A stretch of DNA of 44,480 bases from Bacillota bacterium (GTDB taxonomy: Bacteria; Bacillota; Clostridia; Acetivibrionales; Acetivibrionaceae): contig JAEWSG010000043.1 in NCBI GenBank assembly GCA_023398495.1, positions 1 through 44,480 of the forward strand. The letters are read 5' to 3'. Under the pieces are notes generated by a model. That model ran no database searches. It was given only the letters and a program-made list of their open reading frames with translations, and had not been told where the DNA came from. The position numbers and the translations under genes are program-made. Position 1 is the first letter of the stretch; each line of letters starts with the position of its first letter. Of this stretch, positions 7,590 to 15,108 are shown in pieces.

Positions 7590-7841
7590 TTAATATGTTA
7601 AAGCAACTTTTGCTTTAATTCCATTAATATTTCCGAGTTTTCCTGTCAAAGCACCTATTTCATCGTTTGTACCATCCACTATTATTGACATAACAGATAT
7701 ACCTTTTTCCCGGTATGGAACACCCATTCTACCTACAATAATTGTTCCAAAATTGCTTAAAACCTCATTGACCTTCCGGGAAGTGTCTTCACGGTTATTA
7801 ACAACTATTCCGATAACAGCAACCCTGTTTCCCTTCTCCAT
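7590..7841 (-). CDS. TM1266-type iron-only hydrogenase system regulator
   Basis: This 83-residue ACT/NikR-C-like protein belongs to the small family found next to hydEFG genes and named for Thermotoga TM1266, a putative regulator of the iron-only hydrogenase system. The sequence RVAVIGIVVNN...VNEVLSNFGTIIVGRMGVPYREKGISVMSIIVDG with a C-terminal GxxNGIKAKVAL strand is typical. It has no DNA-binding helix-turn-helix that I can see, so how it would regulate is open. ATG 7841 is chosen, as GAGG sits 7 bases upstream; the TTG at 7847 is too close to that site. It is separated from hydG by the attenuator-like leader. Confidence 0.85.
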   Translation of the reverse strand: MEKGNRVAVIGIVVNNREDTSRKVNEVLSNFGTIIVGRMGVPYREKGISVMSIIVDGTNDEIGALTGKLGNINGIKAKVALTY

Positions 7842-7932
7842 AATCAAACCTCGTTATTTTTTTAAGTTTGCTGAATTTCTCCGACCCTAAATTTCTCGTC
7901 TCTCAGAGTAGGAACTTACTTTTTAGTTATAT

Positions 7933-8511
7933 CTAATACTGCTTTCCTTCAATTGCACATAAAAGCAATCCTGCTGCTATACCTAAACGTCTGTCGAAAG
8001 TATTATCTCTGTCCATTGAAAAATCAATGTTTATCTTTATAACAAAAGGGTTGAAGTTTTGTTTGTAAGTACAAACATCACTATTGTTTACCACACAACT
8101 ATACGACTGTGGAATAAGATTAACAAGAAATCTTCTTACAAGAGCAAGTGCGGTACTATCTTCTTTAATTGTACCTATTTCGTTGTCATATTCGTCTAGA
8201 ACCAGCCATTCATCTCTAAGTATAGATTTGAAGCCTTTTCTCCTCAATCCTCCAACCTTTTCATTTGATTGGGCATCAAATACATCATATGTAGCAGAAA
8301 AATCAATTATATTACGGGCTTTTATATTCAGCATAGGTTCTTGCTTATCCTCTCCGCTGTATACTGTAATATCTTCCTTAAGCTTAAACGCTTTCATATT
8401 TGCATACAAAACAACATTTCCCATCGGATCATAAAAGTGAAAAGCTGTACCAATAAGATTCAAAATCTTTCTGCGAACAAGATAGGAATTATAAGTAAAC
8501 CTCTCATCCAT
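7933..8511 (-). CDS. LURP-one/YxjI-type tubby-fold protein
   Basis: This 192-residue protein has the pattern of the LURP-one-related/YxjI family, which shares the tubby C-terminal and phospholipid scramblase fold. It is a run of amphipathic beta strands (RRKILNLIGTAFHFYDPMGNVVLYAN, LNIKARNIIDFSATYDVFDA, LVLDEYDNEIGTIKED) followed by a hydrophobic C-terminal helix (RRLGIAAGLLLCAIEG). It has no signal peptide. Biochemical function is unknown in bacteria; membrane association is likely from family knowledge. ATG 8511 has GGTGATAG upstream. It lies 91 bp before the TM1266-type gene on the same strand and may be cotranscribed with the hyd operon. Confidence 0.75.
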   Translation of the reverse strand: MDERFTYNSYLVRRKILNLIGTAFHFYDPMGNVVLYANMKAFKLKEDITVYSGEDKQEPMLNIKARNIIDFSATYDVFDAQSNEKVGGLRRKGFKSILRDEWLVLDEYDNEIGTIKEDSTALALVRRFLVNLIPQSYSCVVNNSDVCTYKQNFNPFVIKINIDFSMDRDNTFDRRLGIAAGLLLCAIEGKQY

Positions 8512-8660
8512 ACTATCACCATACTTCCCTAATTATTTGCTTACAAAAATATAATATATCAAGAAGCAGTGCAAGTAAATACTATTTTTTTGTTCACATT
8601 TTATAATGCACAGCTACATTATAATTATCAATCAACACCATAATTTCCTTAATTTCAATA

Positions 8661-8700
8661 AAACCTGTGAAATCACATATGCATGTGTTCTCACAGGTTT
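8661..8700 (-). terminator. Terminator of the PrsA-like gene
   Basis: A 10-bp perfect stem (8661-8670 with 8691-8700) contains a second inner helix ATCACAT/ATGTG and is followed on the minus strand by TTTTATTG. It lies downstream of the lipoprotein foldase gene. Confidence 0.65.
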
Positions 8701-8750
8701 ATAATTGTCCCTGATAATTATATAGTACAGTGTTTCTCAAATATTTACTC

Positions 8751-8801
8751 AACGAAAATCCTGCGAACTTGTTGAATCGTCAAGATTCTCGGATTTTCGT
8801 T
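8751..8801. repeat. Long imperfect cruciform
   Basis: Eleven perfect base pairs (8751-8761 with 8791-8801) close a 29-nt loop that itself contains GAATC (8774-8778) and GATTC (8784-8788). There is no T-run on either strand, so it is not a simple terminator. It may be a mobile intergenic repeat, but I see no second copy in the window. Confidence 0.5.
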
Positions 8802-8825
8802 TTACACAGTACGGGGCACTAGTTA

Positions 8826-9884
8826 TCAGAACAAATCCAATTTATCTATGACTTCCTGATTTTTAACCAATTGATTTTTCGCCTTCAGATCATCCATATT
8901 GTTTGCAAATTGCTCTTGCTGAATATTCTGCTTAATGGAATCCTTTTCTACATCGTAAGATGCTTCCACATGTTTTATAAATTTCATAACATGAAAACCA
9001 TATGCTGTCTTTACAATGTCCATATCACCATCTTTTGCATTAAATGCCCATTCTTCAAATTCAGGCACCATCTCACCCTTAGCAAAAGTATATTCTCCAC
9101 CTTCATCTTTCGAGCCTGGATCTTCAGAATATTGTTTTACTAATGCTTCAAAATCTTCACCTGCTTTTGCCTTTTTAAGAATTTCTTCCGCAAGAAGCTT
9201 CTTTTCTGCAACTTTATCTTCCGGAAGTGGTTCCTGTGTTTCACTGTCGTTGGTTAAAACAAGTACATGTTTTACAGTTACCTTATTAAGTTGCTCTTTG
9301 TTCTTTTCAAACTCTGCTTTTATATCACTCTCGCTGATTTCAATTTTACCTGGTTGATTAGTAGCATAATTGATGTAAGCAAGCATATATTGCTCGTACA
9401 TTGCTTTATAATCTTCTATTGAAACTCCGTAAAGTTCCTGCATCTTTTTTTCAGCTTTTTTCTTGTCGCCTTCTCCCTCAGTATTAATAAACTCTTCTAT
9501 ACCACTATTCACATTATCAATATCTGTTTGTTCCAATTTGAAATTATCCTTTTTAGCACTCATGAGTAAAATTTTAAGTTCTGTCAGGTTGTTAAAAGTA
9601 TTATCTAAAACTGTTTGTTTCTTTTCAGCATTCTCTGCTAATTCCCAGAATTTTTTCTTTTCGGCAGCACTTTTATCAGCCAAACCTTCCTGGCCTTCAA
9701 TCTGACTTTTTTCCATATTGACGTAAAATTCGAATTCCTTAGCTGTAATCTTCTCTTCTCCAACTGTTGCTACAACAGCATCTGGATTTTTAGTGCCGTT
9801 AAACTCTCCGAACTTCTTGCATGCAGTGACACTAAAAAGTAGTGATACACTCAATGCAATGGGCAAAATTTTTCTTAAATTCAT
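8826..9884 (-). CDS. PrsA/SurA-type peptidyl-prolyl isomerase lipoprotein
   Basis: This is an extracytoplasmic parvulin-type foldase that helps secreted proteins fold after export. A lipoprotein signal peptide ends at SVTAC (lipidated Cys22). Residues about 30-190 form the SurA/PrsA-like helical chaperone part, with the strand-helix ATVGEEKITAKEF. The rotamase domain (about 200-310) has KHVLVL, FEALVKQYSEDPGSKDEGGEY, GEMVPEFEEWAF and TAYGFHVMKF, all typical PpiC signatures. The length of 352 is normal. The start is ATG 9884 behind GGAGG. It is monocistronic, with a terminator at 8661-8700. Such a foldase is useful to a cell that exports many cellulosomal enzymes. Confidence 0.9.
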   Translation of the reverse strand: MNLRKILPIALSVSLLFSVTACKKFGEFNGTKNPDAVVATVGEEKITAKEFEFYVNMEKSQIEGQEGLADKSAAEKKKFWELAENAEKKQTVLDNTFNNLTELKILLMSAKKDNFKLEQTDIDNVNSGIEEFINTEGEGDKKKAEKKMQELYGVSIEDYKAMYEQYMLAYINYATNQPGKIEISESDIKAEFEKNKEQLNKVTVKHVLVLTNDSETQEPLPEDKVAEKKLLAEEILKKAKAGEDFEALVKQYSEDPGSKDEGGEYTFAKGEMVPEFEEWAFNAKDGDMDIVKTAYGFHVMKFIKHVEASYDVEKDSIKQNIQQEQFANNMDDLKAKNQLVKNQEVIDKLDLF

Positions 9885-10147
9885 GATTGGCCTCCATAAA
9901 ATTATTTATTGTTAAAACTTAATTATTTGCATTATTTTACATTTGGAATAATATAATAGTAAAATAATTTTCAACTTCTACAATTTATAATTTTACTCTA
10001 TATTTTAAAACAATTCCACAAAAATATAAAAAAACTGTCTTCACTCAGCAGAAAAGTTTTTACAATTGAGACTTTACCTCTCAATAATAATCCAATATTT
10101 ACAATGCAGATCTTCCGGGTCCACTAAGATTTACAGGTATTGTTATA

Positions 10148-10199
10148 TAAAAAACAGGAGTATTTGTCATTGTAGTTATCAATGGCAAATTGCTCCTGT
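10148..10199 (-). terminator. Terminator of the 66-residue gene
   Basis: A 7-bp stem ACAGGAG/CTCCTGT (10154-10160 with 10193-10199) encloses a further 11-bp helix, and on the minus strand it runs straight into TTTTTTATAT. It is the strongest hairpin of the region and lies downstream of the 66-residue gene. Confidence 0.75.
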
Positions 10200-10247
10200 C
10201 ATATACTTCGTGGGACTTAGATCACAAGCAAAAAAGAAAAATTTCTG

Positions 10248-10298
10248 GTGCTTTTAAACATTACTAATTTCTAGTCTTTCAGAATGTTAAAAATGCAC
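10248..10298. repeat. Palindromic dispersed repeat, copy A
   Basis: The left arm GTGCTTTTAAACATT (10248-10262) and right arm AATGTTAAAAATGCAC (10283-10298) flank a core with TTTCTAG. The same arms and core recur at 10831-10879, 10943-10994 and 28430-28480. Confidence 0.75.
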
Positions 10299-10315
10299 AT
10301 AGTTATCTGTAAAAA

Positions 10316-10516
10316 TCAATCAAGATTTACATACCACTGATACTTTTGAGGCAACTGATCATCATATACCACAGTACCATTAAATACAATTTCATCTTGA
10401 AAAACCTTTACCTGCTCACCGGGTCTTAAATTCAACCCTAATGCTTCCTTACAAGGTAATACCGGCTTACTCGGTCCAAGATAATTAAATCTACAATCGA
10501 TTCCAAATTCTTTCAT
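10316..10516 (-). CDS. 66-residue protein of unknown function
   Basis: ATG 10516 is preceded by the near-perfect ribosome binding site GAGGAGG at 8 bases, and the gene is followed by a strong terminator, so it is very likely expressed. The product (MKEFGIDCRFNYLGPSKPVL...) is soluble, with no signal peptide or membrane segment. A central motif CKEALGLNLRPGEQVKVFQDEIVFNG resembles a small beta barrel, as in bacterial SH3-like or translation-fold domains, and it ends in the aromatic YQWYVNLD. I do not recognise the family. The gene is bracketed by copies of the dispersed palindromic repeat (10248-10298 and 10831-10994). Confidence 0.7.
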   Translation of the reverse strand: MKEFGIDCRFNYLGPSKPVLPCKEALGLNLRPGEQVKVFQDEIVFNGTVVYDDQLPQKYQWYVNLD

Positions 10517-11030
10517 TGCTGCATCCTCCTCAATATTTTACTTATATTTATTTAAAGAAGTTTGTAAGCACAATATAAATCAAACTAACACATTAAACCT
10601 TTTGAATTTTATTAATTCTCAATTTCGAATTTGCAATCAATATTATCTTATATCATTATATCAATAATTATTAAAAATTTCTACAATTTGGAGATAAAAA
10701 ATTTAAATTTTAAGTATTTTGTATACAATCCATATTAAATTTCATCTTGCACTACTTGCATATTCTTAGCATGTTTGTACACTTTTAAGCAAAAAATATA
10801 TTCTTAAAATTTTTGTACATTTACTTCCTGGTGCTTTTGAACATAATTCATTTCTAGAAATGAATTATGCAAAATGCACATCCTATGTTTTTTGCTGATT
10901 AACAGAATTAATTTCTAGAGCATGCAAGGCACAAACAGATGAAGTGCTTTTTAACATTATGAAAAACTAGAAATTTGCAATGTTAAAAAGCACTGGCCTA
11001 ATGTCCTGCCAGGCGATACTGGACAAATAA
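10517..11030. other. Non-coding interval holding a two-unit palindromic element
   Basis: 514 bases without a gene. 10517-10820 is very AT-rich and featureless apart from the presumed promoter of the 66-residue gene. 10827-10996 is the composite repeat element described separately. Confidence 0.55.
10827..10996. repeat. Composite MITE-like palindromic element, copies B and C
   Basis: Two palindromic units face each other across a linker. Unit B (10831-10879) contains a perfect 28-bp palindrome at 10842-10869 centred on CTAG. Unit C (10943-10994) has perfect 16-bp arms (10943-10958 with 10979-10994). The outer ends are inverted: CTGGTGCTTTTGAACAT at the left and, read in reverse complement, CCAGTGCTTTTTAACAT at the right. 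About 90 bp (10902-10994) recur in reverse complement at 28429-28520. It has no ORF, so it would be non-autonomous. Confidence 0.7.
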
Positions 11031-12062
11031 CTACCATCTATTTTCCACTCTTTCTGCAAATCCCAAAAAATCCTTTAATTTGATTACACTTCCATCATCA
11101 AGTACTGCTCTACCATTAAACCTGCCGAACACCTGGTGTTGATCGGTTGATAACAAAACAGCAGACAAATTGACACTACGGTCTAAAATAGGAATAAAAT
11201 CCGCCTCAAACCGTCCATCGGAAGAAGTTACAACCCAAGGTTTCATATATTCAAATTCATTGTTTTTGCCTTTTGGGATTATAAAAACAACATTTTTTAG
11301 TTTGTTTGCCCTTCCATCACAAAACAGCATGTTTTCAGTTGCAGCCGAGGTATCTCCAAAGCCATAGCCAAGATTAAAACCAAACACCTTATTGCCTACC
11401 ATTCCTTGTCCCGCACTCCAATACCAGGTTGTCTTGTAAGGCCACACTCCGCGACCCCAATCCAACAGTCCAAAAGAAGAACCTGGCAAGAACTTGTATG
11501 TTTTATCCTTATAGCATACTTCTCCGCAGGCTCTCATACCAATAATTTTCTGGTTGTAATAAAACTTCTTTTCATCTTCTTTAAAAGGTGTTGCAATTAC
11601 CATAGAATCCTTTGGATCGCAAAAAAGTGTTATTGATGCCTCAAACTCACTCCACTCTTCAAAATTCCTCATTTTCATATACAATTTCCGCACACCATTT
11701 TCATGCTTAAAGCAAACATTTACTCGCCCATCATTATACAATATATCTCCCACAATAGATGATTCAGGCATCTTTACCCTCCAGAGTGGAAATACACTTA
11801 CAAAACTTTTAGTTCTTTCCTTTGGATTCTTAAAATCAATAAAAGTTGCACTGATTAAACCTGCAAAAGGTATACTACCAACCGTCAACGCCACACCAAA
11901 ATCCTGATTGTATATCAGGTAATAATCCCACTCTTTAAGTCTTAGTCTTTCCTTAACATCTTTCCTTCTGTATTCTAAAATCAATGATGTAGCATACCCT
12001 TTTTGTATTAATTCACCATGCTTATTCAACAATCTCGATGGTTGTGTAATTTCGTGCTGCAT
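11031..12062 (-). CDS. DUF2804 domain protein
   Basis: The whole 343-residue protein matches what I know of the DUF2804 family: an N-terminal QHEITQPSRLLNKHGELIQKGYA, a central beta-rich region, and the conserved FLPGSSFGLLDWGRGVWPYKTTWYWSAG and GFNLGYGFGDTS blocks. These proteins are predicted to have a lipocalin-like/hydroxyneurosporene-synthase-like beta barrel; no activity is established. There is no signal peptide. I chose ATG 12062, with GGGGAG 7 bases upstream, over the TTG at 12080. It is a lone gene between the palindromic element and the dockerin gene; both neighbours on this side are on the same strand, but the 92-bp gap suggests separate units. Confidence 0.8.
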   Translation of the reverse strand: MQHEITQPSRLLNKHGELIQKGYATSLILEYRRKDVKERLRLKEWDYYLIYNQDFGVALTVGSIPFAGLISATFIDFKNPKERTKSFVSVFPLWRVKMPESSIVGDILYNDGRVNVCFKHENGVRKLYMKMRNFEEWSEFEASITLFCDPKDSMVIATPFKEDEKKFYYNQKIIGMRACGEVCYKDKTYKFLPGSSFGLLDWGRGVWPYKTTWYWSAGQGMVGNKVFGFNLGYGFGDTSAATENMLFCDGRANKLKNVVFIIPKGKNNEFEYMKPWVVTSSDGRFEADFIPILDRSVNLSAVLLSTDQHQVFGRFNGRAVLDDGSVIKLKDFLGFAERVENRW

Positions 12063-12154
12063 ATCAATTCTCCCCAACAAACTATTGTTTACATAATATC
12101 ATATTCATTAGCATTGACATGGGTTACACCAACCATTTTACAATTGACATCACA

Positions 12155-14119
12155 TTATTTTGTTTCTACAGGAAAAACATTAATTATACCTAACAAATAA
12201 CTTCTCATGTATGCAAAATCTATTGAATTAAATTTGCCATCGTTGTTTAAATCCGATACCAGCAAATCATTTTCACACGCAAAATCCTTAATGATGCCAA
12301 GTAAATAACTTCTCATCAGAGCATAATCAATAGAATTAACTTTCCCATCATTACTCACATCACCATACATTACAGTAGAAGATGGAATTTCAGGAGTAAG
12401 TTCATGTGTTTGTGTTGGTGTTGGTGTTAGTGTTGGTGTTAGTGTTGGTGTTGCCACTGGTGATTCGTAAACATTACATTTAACCCAACCGGTATCACCA
12501 GAATTAGTTGCAAGGAATAAGTATACTGTTCCGTCAGCCACAATGGACGGGTTAGGAATGTTAACTATATAGTTGCCGGATGAATTCTTTGAGCCAATTG
12601 AGTATCCTGCTACTGCCTGATTCAGAGCATTGGGATTAAATACATTTGTGTACCATATGTTAGTAGTTGTAGCAGTTGATACTGTCGGGATCAACGTAAC
12701 TAATAATTTTGAATCTGAGTAATCCAGGAGAGCACTAAAATCACCTACTTTATAACCTACGGCAATTCCGCCTCCTGATGGACTGACAGTTGGAACTGGA
12801 GTTTTTGTTGAAGACGGGCAGCTCGTCGGTGATGAACCTTTTGTGGATTCACCTGTGAACGGATTCCATTTTGAAGCTGCAATTATAAACCACCCTGTAC
12901 TTGATACGCAATTCTGTTGTGCCATAAGCCAGTAGCCGTTATTTGTTCCCTTAAGGCAATATGGAAGACCACCTTTTTTAGAGCCATCTTTACCTTGTTT
13001 TTTAGCTAATTCAGTTAATATATAATCTGCTTTAGTTTCGTTGCCCAACATGCTGTACGCACATGACATGAACGCAGAGCCTTCAAACCAGATATCTGCA
13101 CCTAGTATTCCACCACCTATATTATCAGGTGCAGTAGCCCCGCTGTTCTGCCAGTCAAAGTCGTAAGCTGTAATTGTTGTGTTTCCATAAGGCAGAGTAT
13201 TTTTATAACGCGGATTTGAAAGGGTACCCGGATTACCGTCTGCATTTTCAACATAACTGATAGAATCCTTATAATTATGAGTTCCATTGGCACCAAGTGC
13301 TAAAACTCCCCATGGATTAACATCCATTGGAACACTGTAATCTATGGTATTTGTATTATTTTTATATCCGCCATACCATCTGTTTTTTGAATTATCCCAT
13401 ACCACGTTGTCAAGAAAGCCCTTTACTTTTGAAGCTGCTGCAGTATAAACAGAAGCTTTTGAAGGCGTAGTATCTGCAAAGTAAACTAATGAAGCATAAG
13501 CATCTATATTTTGTTCTGTGCTGCTCCACACTTCATTTGTCCACGATCCATCACCACTATCCCATGTGGTTTCTCCACCAGATAATGCACCATTGGGCTG
13601 CTGGAACCTAAGGCACCAGTCAATAGCCTCTATTGCCATCTGATGATATGTAACAGTATCTCCCGTAATCTTTTCATAATTCATAACAGCCAGACATACC
13701 CACATAACAGGGCCCACATGCTTTCTGATTTCTTCTCCTGCACCGTTATTCCACCAGTATGAATTAATCCAGAAACCTTCATTATCCTGAGTGGCTTTAA
13801 GCACATCCAACACACCTTTTGCACTTGCTGTGTCTCCAGCCAACAGGAATGCAATAGCTGCAACTGCCTGGTCATAAGTATACTCTTTTGCCACTTGTGA
13901 ACCGTCCGACCAATAATCTTCAAAACTGTCAACCAATCCTGCAAAAGCATTCCCCGACGATACCTTTTGTTCACACAACCAGTTGTAGGCCTCGTCAATT
14001 TCAGTTTTGAAATCACTTGCTGCACCCACATAACCTTGCGAAAAAATTATTGAAGTTGATAACAATGCAAAACAAACAAATAATCCTAACACTGAATTTA
14101 ATCTTTTTCTTCTTTTCAT
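12155..14119 (-). CDS. Secreted dockerin protein with probable alpha/alpha-barrel domain
   Basis: This is a cellulosomal protein of about 654 residues. A signal peptide (basic MKRRKRLNS, hydrophobic core, cleavage after VGAAS) is followed by a domain of roughly 400 residues. Its repeated helix pairs (EYTYDQAVAAIAFLLAGD, STEQNIDAYASLVYFAD, GADIWFEGSAFMSCAYSML) suggest an (alpha/alpha)6 toroid, as in several glycosidase families. I cannot name the family. A Ser/Thr/Pro linker, a beta-rich module of about 100 residues that could bind carbohydrate, a second TPT-rich linker and a C-terminal type I dockerin follow. Both dockerin calcium loops are complete (DVSNDGKVNSID, DLNNDGKFNSID). ATG 14119 sits after GGGAGGGG; the in-frame TTG at 14137 lies within that site. 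Confidence 0.85.
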   Translation of the reverse strand: MKRRKRLNSVLGLFVCFALLSTSIIFSQGYVGAASDFKTEIDEAYNWLCEQKVSSGNAFAGLVDSFEDYWSDGSQVAKEYTYDQAVAAIAFLLAGDTASAKGVLDVLKATQDNEGFWINSYWWNNGAGEEIRKHVGPVMWVCLAVMNYEKITGDTVTYHQMAIEAIDWCLRFQQPNGALSGGETTWDSGDGSWTNEVWSSTEQNIDAYASLVYFADTTPSKASVYTAAASKVKGFLDNVVWDNSKNRWYGGYKNNTNTIDYSVPMDVNPWGVLALGANGTHNYKDSISYVENADGNPGTLSNPRYKNTLPYGNTTITAYDFDWQNSGATAPDNIGGGILGADIWFEGSAFMSCAYSMLGNETKADYILTELAKKQGKDGSKKGGLPYCLKGTNNGYWLMAQQNCVSSTGWFIIAASKWNPFTGESTKGSSPTSCPSSTKTPVPTVSPSGGGIAVGYKVGDFSALLDYSDSKLLVTLIPTVSTATTTNIWYTNVFNPNALNQAVAGYSIGSKNSSGNYIVNIPNPSIVADGTVYLFLATNSGDTGWVKCNVYESPVATPTLTPTLTPTPTQTHELTPEIPSSTVMYGDVSNDGKVNSIDYALMRSYLLGIIKDFACENDLLVSDLNNDGKFNSIDFAYMRSYLLGIINVFPVETK

Positions 14120-14171
14120 TATCTGTTCCCCTCCCAAAACATTTGCAAAAACTCAATAGTTCCATGTCTTA

Positions 14172-14201
14172 ATTATACTATTTACTGACAAATCAATACA
14201 A
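14172..14201 (-). promoter_or_regulatory. Candidate promoter of the dockerin gene
   Basis: On the minus strand TTGTAT (14196-14201) and TATAAT (14172-14177) are 18 bp apart, about 50 bp upstream of the ATG at 14119. Confidence 0.45.
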
Positions 14202-14353
14202 TATGAGAATGAGAAAGTTGAGGTACAAATGTATATTATTATTTTATTAACTTCTTCGATTGCTTTTCTCTTTGCGATATGAAATAATAATCAAGGTGCA
14301 GAATATGGTTGCACCAAGAAAATCAACTAAAAGGTAAAAGGAGAGTGATATAT

Positions 14354-15055
14354 ATGTTAATACCTCCACATCTTGTAAATGAGCATTTTGATGACCGTTA
14401 TTTTGATGTTGTTAATGCAATAGACGAAGCACAGCAGATTTATTTCAGGAATAATAACCTGCTTGAACGAATTGCTGCTCAATCAAAAACCCCTTTTATT
14501 ATAGGTGAAACAGGTTTTGGTGCTGGCCGTGTACTGGTTTCTCTTATGGAGTTTTTGAATAAAAGCGGTTTAAGGCATATTTCAATAGAATACAATACTG
14601 TTGAATTGTACCCCATGAGTCCTGACAGAATGCTCCATCTGCTAAATGAGTTCAGGGATCGAGTAAGTGATGAAATCGATACTCTTTTAGAGGCATATCA
14701 AAGTATCGACATCAGTGTACCCGGCTGGCATTCAGTGAAAATACATCAAGCTTTTGGAACCATTGACCTGAAACTTTGGATAGGAGAAGCTCTCGAAATG
14801 GTAAATGCTTTGAAAAAGTACTGCGATGTGTGGTTTCTTGACGGACACAGCCCAAAGAAAAACCCTTCAATATGGCGTCCCGAACTGCTTATAGAAATTG
14901 GAAAAAAGACAAAACATAATGGAACCTGTTCTACTTTTACTGTAGCAGGTGCCGTAAAACGAGCACTTATTGATGCAGGCTTCACACTAAAAAAACTTCC
15001 TGGATGTGGCGGAAAAAACGAAGTACTGCAAGGGGTCATTTTAGAAACCCGTTAG
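14354..15055 (+). CDS. MnmD-like tRNA wobble-uridine methyltransferase
   Basis: MnmD (the stand-alone form of the methyltransferase half of MnmC) methylates 5-aminomethyl-2-thiouridine at tRNA position 34 using SAM. Seen here are the SAM-binding glycine motif GETGFGAGR, the family signature WFLDGHSPKKNPSIW, and the C-terminal block GTCSTFTVAGAVKRALIDAG with KLPGCGGKNEVLQG. The oxidase domain of fused MnmC is absent and 233 residues is right for the single-domain form. I chose ATG 14354 behind AAAGGAG; the frame is open from 14309 without a ribosome binding site. It is divergent from the dockerin gene and ends inside an unusually long hairpin. Confidence 0.85.
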   Translation: MLIPPHLVNEHFDDRYFDVVNAIDEAQQIYFRNNNLLERIAAQSKTPFIIGETGFGAGRVLVSLMEFLNKSGLRHISIEYNTVELYPMSPDRMLHLLNEFRDRVSDEIDTLLEAYQSIDISVPGWHSVKIHQAFGTIDLKLWIGEALEMVNALKKYCDVWFLDGHSPKKNPSIWRPELLIEIGKKTKHNGTCSTFTVAGAVKRALIDAGFTLKKLPGCGGKNEVLQGVILETR

Positions 15056-15078
15056 AGCTTGTAAAATGACCCCTTGCA
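15027..15078. terminator. 17-bp perfect hairpin spanning the mnmD stop codon
   Basis: Bases 15027-15043 pair perfectly with 15062-15078. The 18-nt loop contains the last codons and the TAG stop (15053-15055). There is no immediate T-run (the next one is at 15104-15110), so it may protect or terminate the transcript. It separates two convergent genes. Confidence 0.6.
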
Positions 15079-15108
15079 CATATAACCCCTTATCTGTCAT
15101 TCATTTTT

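Larger units (their letters stand above)
8512..8825. other. Non-coding interval with terminator and large inverted repeat
   Basis: It has no gene. It holds the terminator 8661-8700 and the inverted repeat 8751-8801 (separate entries). The remainder (8512-8660) is AT-rich and should carry the promoter of the LURP-one-like gene, but I see no convincing -35/-10 pair. Confidence 0.5.
9885..10315. other. Non-coding interval with terminator and a palindromic repeat unit
   Basis: 431 bases without a convincing gene. 9885-10065 is an AT-rich upstream region of the PrsA-like gene. 10154-10199 is a terminator and 10248-10298 is one copy of the dispersed palindromic repeat. A 23-codon minus-strand frame (10099-10170) is open, but its start lies inside the terminator stem. 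Confidence 0.5.

Noticed and set aside
10099..10170. Minus-strand 23-codon ORF starting MTNTPVFYITIPVNL
   Set aside because: The translation looks protein-like, but its start lies inside the stem of a strong terminator and there is no properly spaced ribosome binding site.
12400..12460. Tandem GTTGGTGTTAGT repeats as a DNA-level satellite
   Set aside because: They encode the Thr/Pro linker of the dockerin protein, so codon-level repetition explains them.
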